NCBI GenBank assembly: GCA_013397455.1
Contig: VYZB01000031.1
Location: 4,321,923 to 4,385,922, forward strand
DNA from: Crotophaga sulcirostris
Taxonomy: Eukaryota; Chordata; Aves; Cuculiformes; Crotophagidae
DNA length: 64,000 nucleotides
Direction: 5' to 3'
Shown here: positions 38,319 through 49,411 of the stretch, piece by piece
How positions within the stretch are numbered: position 1 is the first letter of the stretch
How the letters are laid out: each line of letters starts with the position of its first letter
The notes under the pieces: generated by a model
Seen by the model: the letters and a program-made list of their open reading frames with translations, nothing else
Databases searched by the model: none
What the model was told of the DNA's origin: nothing
Translations under genes and position numbers: made by a program

Positions 38319-40250
38319 CATAAATCAGCTTAGCAGATGCAATCTTCATTAATTCCACGGAGCATGGAGCACAAGGAAGATACAGACAGGTTAGAGTTGC
38401 TACACTGGAGGGTCTGCATCATCGCATGCACCCATGATTGCAAAAAGGCTCCCAGGGAGTTAAATTAGCATCAAAGTGATATTACATGGAAGATGCTGTG
38501 ATATGGTCAGACTCCATTTCTCCTCTGCGTAGGATTACATCTGCAGAGGAAAAAAAGGCTCTAGAGCTTTCTGAGACTTTTTCAGTCCAGCACATCTTGA
38601 GATCGAGTATTTTCCAGTGACTTGTGGTTCAGGACAAAGAACAGCTGCTTATCCAGTGTCAACAAACACCTCCCAAATCACGGAGGATTTGACAGTACTT
38701 GAAGACCAAAGGCATCAGCAAATGGGGGGGCGGAGGAAAGAAACATTTTAATATTAATAAATACAGCAAGGCTACAGAGAACATTTGTTTGGAAAAAATT
38801 ATTGGGGATTCGCAGAAAACTTTAGCTATTTGCACTGAAATTGGGGAATATGCCTCAGAAAGCTTGTTGTTGATGCAAGGGCGTGGTGGTACTCAGTGCT
38901 GCTGCACCAAGGAACTGTGTGCACAGCAAGCTGCCTCACTGCCTTCCTTCCCTACCCTGGATGCCATTTTTTCTGTGCTGGATGATATATCTTCTTGTCC
39001 CAGCGTAAGAAAAACCCATTTGTGCGCTTTGGTGTTTCGGAAAGGGAAAGAAAACATTTTCAAACTGCAGAAATCCAGAGGAGTTGCAAGTATTTTCTGA
39101 GTCTTCACTGGAGTACGTTATGCTAGTGCTTATGTATGCAATTAATGCACATAATAAAATTTTAATAATGATGCCTGATGAGTGCTCGGCTGTGCTTTGC
39201 CTGCACGCAACTGGGGAATCTGTGACAAAACATCCAGTACTGAGCAGCACAGGAATTAAACCTGCTCCAGCAGGACCAAGCACTGGCAGTCCCAGGCACT
39301 GAGCTTGGACCTGGCCTATCTTCCCATCACAGAGGCAAAGCCCCAGAACAGGAGGTGCCAGAACCCAGGAAGCTCCTCTGGAAGTGATGACTGGCAGAAA
39401 CCTGTGCTGGGGCATAAATGGAGGGGAATCCTGGTCCCCTGAACCCCCCTGCCCCAGGGACCACCGTGTTTCACGTTGCTTGGGGATATCCTTTGCCATG
39501 TCCAGCTGTATGTTGGTGTGCAGCTCATGGACTTAATCCTCTGACCTACATAATACTTAGAGCACACAAATGTGTAACTGGAACATTCATAAATGCTGTC
39601 AAATAGACCAAGTTGAAATAAAATAAAAGATGCCTGTATTTTTATTTTTTTTAAGTTGTTTCTTTTTCCTTCACTTAAAAAAGATTTTTCTGTAGGTCAG
39701 ATTAATTTTCATTTAATTGAAAAAACACACCATCTTCTTTTGCAGCCGTTTGCCATGACAAATTAGGAGGACGTCTGCTCAGCATGGTGCAGCAGCTCAG
39801 CAATTACCCTGCTAACTGATCGTAGCATGGAGGCTGTGGTCCAGTGACTTTCTCAGTCCCAATCTCTCCTCCTGTGCAAGGGCCTCTGCTATGTCCTAGA
39901 GGGTCCTGGGGGCCAAGCTGCATCCTCTGCTGCTGGAGAGGCTGTTCTGCTGTGGACACTTGACTATTCACTGCAGCACGAAGCAGGGATGCAGTGCTCC
40001 ACCTCACCGCTGCGCACACGAGTTGCTGGCACAGAAAGTAATTTGCTTTTCATTTTTGCCATCTCTCAGCAAAAGCAGCAAGTGCTAGGCTAATGCCCTC
40101 CTTTTCCAAATTTCTATTGCTTTTTGTCCATCTGTTTTTATACATCTATGGGCAAACCCGAACCACCCTCTGGCCACTTTTCTCCTTGCAGTGAGCTGAA
40201 CAGCTGCCTCTGGTATCCATCCTGACATGAAATGCTCAGTGAAATAACCA

Positions 40251-40342
40251 AGTCATCTCTAATTAAGTGCAAGATGACTGTATTCATTTAAAGGTGCTAC
40301 ATTGATCAGAGCGAACACTGCACCGATCAATCACTCCAATTT
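40251..40342 (+). promoter_or_regulatory. Paired element, copy A (homeodomain core)
   Basis: This 92-bp segment aligns by hand with 43417-43509 at about 63 of 92 positions with one single-base gap. The best part is agtc-atctctaattaagtg, where 18 of 19 bases agree, followed by a shared tattcat word and a shared atcaatc word near the end. The core CTAATTAAG is a homeodomain-type site. The two copies have the same orientation and lie 3.2 kb apart. They may be an ancient local duplication of an enhancer module or two copies of an old dispersed repeat. Confidence 0.5.
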
Positions 40343-43300
40343 AAACCTCATGCCTCTCTGGGAATCAATACATGCAAATAAAACCACTAGGGAATTTAGA
40401 TGATTTAATTCTTACCAAAACCATCGGGATCAGAAAGAGCACAAGAGGAAAGTCCAGCACAGGCCCACCTGCCACACTCTGGAGCTGTGTTTTTACACCT
40501 CGCTTTTGTTGATGGCAGCTTAGGTCCTGGGGGTTGGGGCAGACAAGTGGACCTACAAGGATAGAAGGGATGCAAAACTGAATTTCATTTGAGTTTGTAG
40601 GATTTCCTCCAGCCTTGGCAGGAGCTGTGCCCTGGAAGCTGTGGAACATGCTCGTGATGGTCTCCAGAGGGACAGCCAGATAGGGCTGGTGGGCAATACC
40701 TGGCAACTCCTGCCCTCAAAAAGACCTATGCTCCCTCCTCCCTGCAGGCAGCACATGGTGGGGGAAATATAAAGTTGGTTGATTAAACAGGCAGAGGAGA
40801 GAGGTTATAAAGGGAGAGAGAGAGACAAGGGAAATAAAAAGGGATGAAAAAGAGGAGAATCATATTAAAAAAACTCTAAGAAAAGGCTGGTTTGAAGTTC
40901 AAATCAGTCAAAAAAAAAAGCTTTCACAGCTTCACAGGATTTTCAAGCCATTATGATGAAAGAAACATTTGGAAGTAGCCATTGTCTCATCATCACCCAT
41001 CTCCGCTGCTCACCGCTTTCAGGCTTGGTCCTGGTAACCTGTGGGTGAAGGAATTTGATTTTGAAATGAAGGATGGTCTAATTTCATCTCTTTCGTCTCC
41101 AGGAACGATGGCACCCCCTTTCTGATGGCAAGTCTCTCCCTTTGCTTACCTCTGGTCTCCGAGAGACCGCTACTCCTCCTAACAAGATCATCACAATTAT
41201 ACAGCCCCTAATTAGATCCCCCACCACCCTGATGCACATTTAAATACCAACAGGAGCCACTCGAAATCTCCAACATGCTGCTGAGAGGTAATTGGAGTGT
41301 TTCAAATTTTGACATGTCAGCAATTAAAACCAGACCAAACAGGCAAAAGCTTTTTATCTTTCTCTTTCCCACTTTCCCTTTTCCCTTTCCATGTCTTCTC
41401 ACAGACTGAAAGCTTCTGCTGTGAAGCCAAAGGCAGAAGGATCTGCAGGCAGCTCAGGCGGCTTGCTTAGGTGTTCTGTGCTGGCTTCTGCTGGGTGTCC
41501 CCAGAGAGGCTCCTGGTATGGGTTACTGCCCTTTTTAAAATCTCTTTGGAGGAAATATGCCTTTGTGAATGTTTGGTGACACTAGGGGAGACCTTGCAAG
41601 CACTTACAGGCAGTGGATGGCTGGACAGACCTAACTGCCAGGGAAAGGGTAAGGTTGTATTTATTTTATATATATATATACATATAACTGTATACATACA
41701 CATACATATACACTTATATACAGAAAAGGGTCCTTCAATCACCAGCCCAGTGTCCTGTTTTGAACCGGTTCTCCAGGCAGCAGATTGGCAGCTAATTGCC
41801 AGATATCAAGCCTAAATAGCCTTTTGACAGGAAAAAAACAACTACAAGGTGTGCTAAAAGCCTATGCTATAGGCTGTCTCAGCATGCTTGGGTTGCTGCT
41901 GGAGGCATTTGATGTAGATTAACCTCGTCTGGGGTGTTATTAAAGACTAGAAGAGTGGACAAAGCCAAGGGCTATGGAGCTCATTTATCTTTGCATGCCT
42001 CCCTGGGTTCATTCATCAACTGCTCCCTTGCAGACAGTGTCTCTGTAAATGCTCCCTGTGCTCAAGCAGGGCAAAGCCATATCCACCTTTGCTCTTGATC
42101 GGGTGCAAAGGACAGGACCTGTGGGATCACCCGCATGGTGGCATGGGTGCCTCCAGGATGAGTTTTTTAGGCACCTTCATCTCAGTCTGAAAGCAGAGCT
42201 CTGCTTAGGCATCTACACTCTCTCTGCACTGCCCAGTCCTCCAGTTTCAGCTCTGCAACACAGGGATCATTTTCCCTGCCCCCTTGCTCCCACAGGATAG
42301 AGGATAACCTGATTAGGTGGGATGGGAACCAGAGCATAAGCATAAGTCAGTGAAGACTATGACTTGGATCTTGCTCTCCTCCCATGCAAATCTCCAGCCT
42401 CTTGGTTTCTACATCTACGAGACAGGCAGGTCTGCCCCTTTCTCTGGTAAATGCATCTTTAAAAGCAAATGCTTAGGAAGGATCCAATACTGTCAGGGTC
42501 CAGTCGGGAGAGTCAGAGATGCTGTTTTGCCCTGATCCTGGATCGCATTGCCCTGTCCTGATCCAGATTTTATGGGATTAGACACGTGAAATTTATTAAA
42601 GGTGTGGTTTGGGGCACCTAAGTCGGTCCCTCACCCCACAAAGCACCTGTGACAGTAGGGTCCTCTGCTCTTTCTTCATACTGTTGTACTCCAGTCCTGC
42701 ATGATTAATTCATTAGCACATCTCCCTGCAGGGACAGCCCTTAGCAGCCACAAATCCCCTTCTGGCACCCACGGTGTGTGCTGGAGAGCCAGCTGATTGG
42801 AGAGGCTGCAAAACCTCCTTGGCTCACCTTTCAGCCCTGGGAGTGCCAGGGTCACTCGGGGTACAAGCCATGTGCACATCAATGCCATTGCTGTAGGGCA
42901 TCGCTTGGCATTTTATAGTGGCATTAAAACGTTGTAGTTCAAATGAAGCCCTAAGTAAGGGTTAGCCTGGCTTTTGAGATGTTGTCTCTAATGCTGTGCA
43001 TAGTGACAGCCATGCAAGTGCCCGAGGCTCTGCAAACCCTTGCAAAGATGCTGCCAAAAGCCAGATCACAGCGCCTCTTGCTGACCACTGATGCTTGAGT
43101 GCTGGAGTACAGTCACTGTACAATTACTCTGCTCTCCTTTTGCATCCCTGTGAGGAAAAAAAAAAAGGAAAAATAAGTGTTTGGACTGTAGATTAAGCTT
43201 TTCTGTCAAGCTCTGCTCAAAGACAAATCCTGCTCAATCTTAGCGTGCAAAAATTCTCAAACATATTCACTAAAGCAAACAGCATAAACAAATGCAGAAA

Positions 43301-43416
43301 TAAGGATATGTATGCATAAAACAAAGCAAGGACCAGAAAATGAGGTGATATTTCCTTTCTTAGGAAATTACAGTGTTGACACAATCATTTTACTGATTTG
43401 AAATACTAAACAACTG
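40343..43416. other. Noncoding stretch between the paired elements
   Basis: No gene is supported. It holds a purine-rich patch (about 40790-40865), a TAATTA-bearing AT-rich segment near 41218 and the (TA)n tract at 41660. The segment near 41218 shares a TAATTA and a catttaaa word with the paired elements but does not align otherwise. Confidence 0.45.
41660..41720. repeat. (TA)n / (CATA)n microsatellite
   Basis: A TA dinucleotide run passes into imperfect CATA units. AT-rich and length-variable. Confidence 0.9.
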
Positions 43417-43509
43417 AGTCACCTCTAATTAAGTGGAATGCTGCAATATTCATCCAAACGTGCCGTATCGATTACTCCATGCTCTGAAACCAATCAATCT
43501 TTCCATTTT
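43417..43509 (+). promoter_or_regulatory. Paired element, copy B (homeodomain core)
   Basis: The partner of 40251-40342, same orientation, about 68% identical with one extra base near 43487. Both ends match better than the centre: the left 19 bases differ at one position, and the right end shares an exact atcaatc and a nearby tcca. CpGs at 43460, 43465 and 43470 are kept in this copy. Conserved ends around a variable middle fit two bound sites separated by a spacer, but this is inference. Confidence 0.5.
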
Positions 43510-46500
43510 AGGTACTGAGTCACAAGTGAAGCAGCAAACACAGGCAATGCTTCCTGACGTCTATCGATACCTTCACACCCTGTTTTGAACCCCTTTCAAA
43601 TGCCCAGCGACTGAAAAGTTGTCAATCCCATTGATCCAGCCCTCCCTCACCACGTGCTTCTTCCAGTTTCCCAGTCTCCTCATTTCCTTTATTTTGGGGG
43701 ATTTGCAACGCATGCAATGTTAAATCAGCCTGAAATGCAGTGAGAAAACCCAAGTATGACTGCTGGGCTGTGTGTGGATGCTTTAGTGCACTTATATGTG
43801 GTTTTCAACATTGGAAGAAAAGCTCAAAAGGGGGATTTCTTAATTTTTTTAATCTGTTTTGCGCAGTGCACCCCCAGCACTCGGGCAGAGTGGATGGATG
43901 GGGCATGGATTATCCTGGGATAGCCTGCAAAGAAGAGACACTCTGGGCTGACCTTTGTCAATTTGGCTAATTTGGGCAGGTCAAGGATTTTCCTGGAGCG
44001 AGGTGAGGAGCAGCTCCCTTGCTCACAGTGGCATAGTTGTTATTCTGTTTTGCCTGCAAGAAGCAAGTTGCCTTCAGGAAAACAAACAAGGGTCTTAAAT
44101 AGTTAATAGAAGTGAGTTTCTATTTCAGTCCACTGGGTTTTTCTTGCTGGAGAGCTATGATCTCAGACTCATTGTGCTTCTCCAGGCATACACGCATCTG
44201 CCCTGGCATGGGATAGAAACAAGCCAATAAGCCCAATATTCCGCATGTAACAGATTTCCCTTTTCTCCTCCAAATCTCTTGGCCATTGCTTAAAAAGCAT
44301 GTGCTAGAGGTTAAGAGAAGGCACACACGTACTTTTTCCCTTCCAGGTTAAGCTTAAATAAGAAGGCAGATCACAGCTTTTCTTGGACATACGCTACAGT
44401 GGGTAATGCTGCACATGATAAACAAACCCAGTTTATCTGGTGTGGAGTCCAAAGTGTCTACATGCTGGCACAGTCCTCAAGTCACCCAAGCCTGTAGTCT
44501 GCAGCTTTTGGCTTTAAGGAGAGCTTTTGTCACCCATACCAGTAGAGAAAAAGGTGCTTCCTTTGTGCTTCAAAGTGTTTCAGATCTGCAGATATCAGAT
44601 GGAGAGTGGAGAGGAAAGCCAAATGCTCTGATATCTGTCTTCACAAGTTCAGGCCAGTTGCCTTAATGTGGTGCAGAGGGGAATTACCTCCTTATTCTGA
44701 ACATGTGGACTGGTAACAATAAAAAAAAAATCACCTTCTGGCATCAAGAAATAATTTACCACTTGGAACTTCTCTCTAGCTCATTTCCCAAGAATCTGCA
44801 ATCTTATTAATTACAAGAATGTTTTACAATGCCCCTGCATTACACAAGTAGTGAAGTCTAGAAAAATGAGAGGCACATTATGATTTAACTTCGTGAATAC
44901 AGTTCTCTCTCAAAAAATTATTTTCTCAGTTCCAGACCTCAGTGAGAAACTTGCAGCAATTGTTTAGAAGTGCCAGACAATAAAGTGAAAAACTGTAATT
45001 AACCATGTAGAGGAGCAGTATGTTTTGCTCAGAGTGAGTAAGGCACGTATCTTCCATTCGTGAAAAGCTGGGAACTGAAGAGAGGATTATCTTTTTTTTT
45101 TTTTTGTAAGAATCATGTTTGCTGTCAGAGATGAAATATAAAAAAATCAATATTAATGAGAAGCAGATAGTGGAAATGTTATAAATCCGATCGTGCTGTT
45201 TGCATCATCTTCCTGAAATGCTGTAACTGTCTTTAAAAAATGACAATGAACGAGGGGAAAAAACAAAAACATACATATAAATAAAAAAGAAAGGGAAAGA
45301 GAAAACAGTCCCCAGCCCAAAGACTTTGCTCACAGATGGGCCAGTCTTTTTGCTGCTAGCTTGGACAAGAGCGGCTCAGCTCCACTTGCCAGGCTGTGAA
45401 CTTTTCAAACACTTATGCCATATGTGTACTGCCAATTGGATGCCATCTTCCAACAAAAATGAATTACAGAGTCTCCCTCTGGTGCAAATTGGACACGGTC
45501 TCAGTTTTCTTTAACTTTTAAGCCTTGTGCTTCCAGCTAAAGCTGGTCCTTAAATACTTGGCATGCAAGCCTGTAGCAGAATGAGGAAGTAAGAAGGCCA
45601 AATGGTGAAATGGCAGCTCCCCAAAGAGGCTCCTTTCTAAAGAGTCCTTCTGCTTGCATTAGCAAGCCTCTGCAGGGAGCAAAAATGGTGGCTGGAGAAG
45701 TGGGGAGTGAAGAGACCAGAGGTCCTCAATGCTAACTAAGCACGAGATCGCAGTGACGTGCATCCAAGAACCCTGCAGGAAACAGAAATCGGACAAATTG
45801 TATTAGTTTGGAAGAAAGCTCTTGCATGCATTGCCTATGCAGACCAGAAATTATCAGCAAGATTGTGATGCACTGGAAGGTATCCTGCAAGACTTCACAG
45901 GCCTAATTCAGAGCATCTTAAAAGCAATTGATAGGCTTTTCTGGACTTCACTCTTTCTGAATAACATCCCTGACAAAACTTCTTGAAAATGTCACATAGT
46001 TCCAGAAAACTTCCAAGTTCTTAGAAATCCCTTTTAGCTGTCTCATTTGAAAAATGGAGAAGCTACTGGTGTGCTGAAATGAGATAGCCTGCAAAGATCT
46101 TGGAAAACCCAATCTTAAAATAAAAAATACCAAAAAGTAAGAAAAAATAAGGTTCATATTTAGAATATTGTGAAATAGATTCTGTTTTTCATGTCCTTTA
46201 CAAAGAGATTCCCATTTTATTTCTGATCCTTCCATTAACTGCCTGATTTTAGACAAGCTATACCTGCCACACAAGCCAACACACTTAATTGGTCATGTCA
46301 GTGAAAGGTTTGCAGAGCCTTCCCTAATGGGAGCTTTGAGTAGATAGGTTCCTCTGAACCCCAAATACATCACCACATATCCTATTAAAAAGACAACAAC
46401 CCTCAGACTAAAAATTGTCTCTTTTGGTTCTACAGAAAGCTATCAAAGCATTAAAATGACTATCCAGTTTTGTTCTATTATTTTAAATTACTCTTATCTC

Positions 46501-46588
46501 TATTGCTGTCTTTGTTAGTAATGCCAGCTTCTGTTCAAAGTACATCAGATCTAACAACACAGCCCCTTTGGCTGGTCTGAATTGATAC
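43510..46588. other. Noncoding stretch
   Basis: No exon or recognisable repeat is seen. There are A runs near 44720 and a T run near 45092-45106. Open frames on both strands are short and unremarkable. Confidence 0.5.
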
Positions 46589-46593
46589 AGGTC
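46589..46593. repeat. Target-site duplication, left copy (AGGTC)
   Basis: The five bases AGGTC immediately before the LTR are repeated exactly at 47154-47158. A 5-bp duplication is the length left by ERVL-like and some other retroviral integrases. Confidence 0.75.
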
Positions 46594-47153
46594 TTTTGTG
46601 GTTTAACCCAAGAGACAGCTAAACACCACACAGCCATTTGCTCATGCCCTTGAATTGGAACAGGGGAGAGAATCAGAAAAAAAAAAGAGTAAAATTCATG
46701 GGTTGGGATAAAGACAGTTTAATAAGACAGGAAATGTAAGGAAAATAAAAATAATAGGTTAATAAAAGAATATACAAGACAAGGGATGCACAAGGCAATT
46801 GCTTACCACCTACTGACTGATGCCCAGTCTGTCCCTGAGCAGCAGCCACCAGCCCCTGGACATCTCTTCCCCGTTTATAGGCTGAGCATGATGTCATATG
46901 GTATGGAATATCCCTTTGGCCAGTTTGGACCCTGTCTTGGCTGTGTCCCCTCCCAGCTTCTTGTGCACCCCCTGGCCTCCTTGCTGGCAGAACAGCATAA
47001 GAAATGAAAAGTCCTTGACTTAATGTAAGCACTGCTTAGCAACAACTAAAATATCAGTGTGTTATCAACATGATTCTCATATTGAATCCAAAACACAGCA
47101 CTACACCGGCTATTAGGAAGAGAATTAACTCTATCCCAGCCAAAACTGGGATG
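46594..47153 (-). mobile_element. Solo LTR of an endogenous retrovirus
   Basis: This 560-bp segment resembles, in the minus orientation, an LTR common in neoavian genomes (ERVL-type, from memory; exact family not assigned). On the minus strand, in order, it has the cccagttttggctgggatag-like start region, a CRE/AP-1-like site (46889-46897), a TATA box (46874-46879) and an ATTAAA polyadenylation signal (46718-46723). It ends with a gggttaaaccac segment that is common at the 3' end of this LTR type. Terminal TG and CA are eroded. Exact AGGTC duplications flank it, and no gag, pol or env is present. It therefore looks like a solo LTR left by recombination between two LTRs of a former provirus. 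Confidence 0.85.
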
Positions 47154-47158
47154 AGGTC
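47154..47158. repeat. Target-site duplication, right copy (AGGTC)
   Basis: An exact match to 46589-46593, placed directly after the last LTR base. Together they fix the LTR ends to the base. Confidence 0.75.
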
Positions 47159-49352
47159 CTTTGGAGACAACAAGGGTACAATCCCAAGAGACTCATGATG
47201 TTTTCCTCCAATTTGGTTATTCAGTCAAGATGTCTGAGGATGAACAATTTAGTCAAGAAAGCAGCTGCTTGAGGCACACGCTACCCAAAGCCCAGAAGAG
47301 AAATCCTGGCTTTGTTGATAATGAAGGCAAACTAACCCCTGACACTGGTGAGACCAGACAACCTGTAGGAGATCACTAGGTTTTTTGAGTCTTATGGGAA
47401 GTACAGGCACTATATTAGCCATTTTCCAGGACCCTCATGTATTTGGCAGCTGTTGATTGACCAGGGCTTGTTTCTCACAAAGTTTCTCTGTTCAGCTTTC
47501 CCATAGCCCCAGTGGTATGCTGCCTGGCTTCCCATTTCTTGCTTGCTTTAGGAGCTCAGGTCTTCTTTTATCTTTATTTATCCCCCTGTTTTGTTCCATC
47601 ACCTACTTTGGTAATCCTTATCAAATATTTATGCATATCTAATTCCCCACTGCAGGCCATTTCATCATTTCCACTCTGCTGTTTTATAACTCTGGCCCAC
47701 TTCTTTCTTTTCTTCTGAATTGCTACACAAAAACAGTCAATGTCTTATTTCACACAGATGTATCTTTTCATTCCTGCTGTGCTCCTTTCTGACCCACACA
47801 ATCTGTCTAGAGTGCAATGGTTAAGGATGCAGTTATCACTCCTAAGATATCCTGCCTTTCCTCCATGCCTGCCTTTTGCTACTCAGAGTATCTCAGGTAC
47901 ACACATACCTCTACTCTCCTGTGGATACTGAGCTCTAGATCACAATGGTCTGGATTTTTCTTCATTATAGCTGATATTCTTGATCACTTCACAATCAACC
48001 TGGTAAATCACACAGGAAGTATTTTTGAGGGTTGGACCCCAGATGAATTGATTTTGGAACAAACGAGTTAATGCATAAAATGGTAATTGTGGCCCAAAAA
48101 CTCTCCTTTGCTCAGCCTGTTGCTGTTCATCAACACTAAGCCAGTTCTCACAGACCTACTTCTGGGTGAAGTGTCACCTTGCAGCAAAATAAATAAGCTA
48201 AATCTATGAAGTGTGTTGTCGTAAATTATGTCATGCATGGATAAAAGTTTTTCAGTGATTCAGTAAAATCTCAAATCAGGTTCTAGCTCTTTTTTTTCCA
48301 CAGCTTTCTCATATCCTTTTGACTGGCTAAATTATTCTGAAATGTTACAGCAATGCTTGGTGGTATGTAATAGCTACTGCCTTCAGAAGAAAAATGGTAC
48401 AGTACATTCACTAGTGTGACAGTTTTTTGAAGGGAAGAGATTTTTAATGAACACATTTTACTAAAATATACCCATTCTCAATAGGCTTATAAAGAAAATT
48501 CTGATTTTTTGAAAACACGGGACTTTCTAAGAAATAACATACGCAGCTTATTTTGCCTTGGAAAGTGCTTACTCACCTTTAGTAAGAAAAAAATTGCACA
48601 GGAGAAGCTTCACTGGGACACTAGACAATGTTTCTGGCAGGGAGCACCAGGAAATTAAATCACACCAGAAAGGCAGGTGAAGGAAGATCCTGAGGACTGC
48701 AATAAGATGGCTGTCCTGTAGGTGTAACAAACAAAAGATGACATGAAAAGCAAATCTCCCAGTTTTATCAACTGTTATGGTTCTTCCAGGTTGGAAAGTA
48801 AGGGGCACAGACAAAGGGAAATTTTCAAAGGTAAAAACTGGGAAATGGAGTTGCTTCACTTTCCCAACAAGGAAGCTCAAGGCCTGTGGGTGTAGGATTG
48901 TGTTTTCCTGCTCTTTTTCTTGATTTCAATGCTCATATTATTTTTATAAAGACAGTTTTAACAGTGTCACATTTAGGCAAACATGCTAAAACAAGTCAAA
49001 AAAAGAAAAACAAAAAGAACAGAAATGTACAGATGCAAAAGGCCCCACAAGAATGCAACACCAGATTGATAGTCCAGAATGTTATCAGCTTATTAAGATA
49101 AATGATTATCATGAGATTGGTTTGAAAGTTCGCAACACCTGCAGAAATTTAAAGGCCTGCTTAAATTATAGTGGTAAGATTATTAGTGTTTCAGAAAAAT
49201 TCTTCTAACTGCAAGGAACATGAGAGGGAGGATACACAGGAAAAAAAATCAATAAATGCCTGTGACCTAAAGATGGGCTTTCAAATTAGTTTTCAAGGGG
49301 TTTTTTTAAGGCATTTGAATCCTCAGCTTCTGTTGAATTGCAGCGTTTAAAG
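47159..49352. other. Noncoding stretch
   Basis: No exon or repeat is recognised between the LTR and the CR1 fragment. It contains ordinary single-copy DNA with short frames only. Confidence 0.5.
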
Positions 49353-49411
49353 CAAACTAGATGAACTTTAAGGCCCCTTCCAACCCAAATCATTCTATGA
49401 TTCTATGATAC
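49353..49411 (+). mobile_element. CR1 LINE fragment, 3' end only
   Basis: The typical CR1 3' terminus is present: an actagatgaactttaagg segment, then ccccttccaacccaaatc, then two copies of the attctatg octamer. The insertion is in the plus sense and severely 5'-truncated, keeping about 60 bp, the usual fate of CR1 copies. No coding part remains. Confidence 0.85.

Larger units (their letters stand above)
29171..40250. other. Noncoding desert with microsatellites
   Basis: No exon is supported on either strand. The longest frames (minus strand, 30318-30860 and 38936-39499) overlap open frames on the other strand, lack splice context and contain no recognisable motif. The content is microsatellites at 31342, 32434, 32593 and 38249 (listed separately) and unremarkable single-copy DNA. 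Confidence 0.5.

Noticed and set aside
38936..39499. 187-codon minus-strand open frame, the longest in the window
   Set aside because: A GC-richer patch with open frames on both strands, and no domain or splice signals. Best explained by composition.
41210..41260. Possible third copy of the paired homeodomain element
   Set aside because: Only TAATTA and catttaaa are shared, at a different spacing. The rest does not align.
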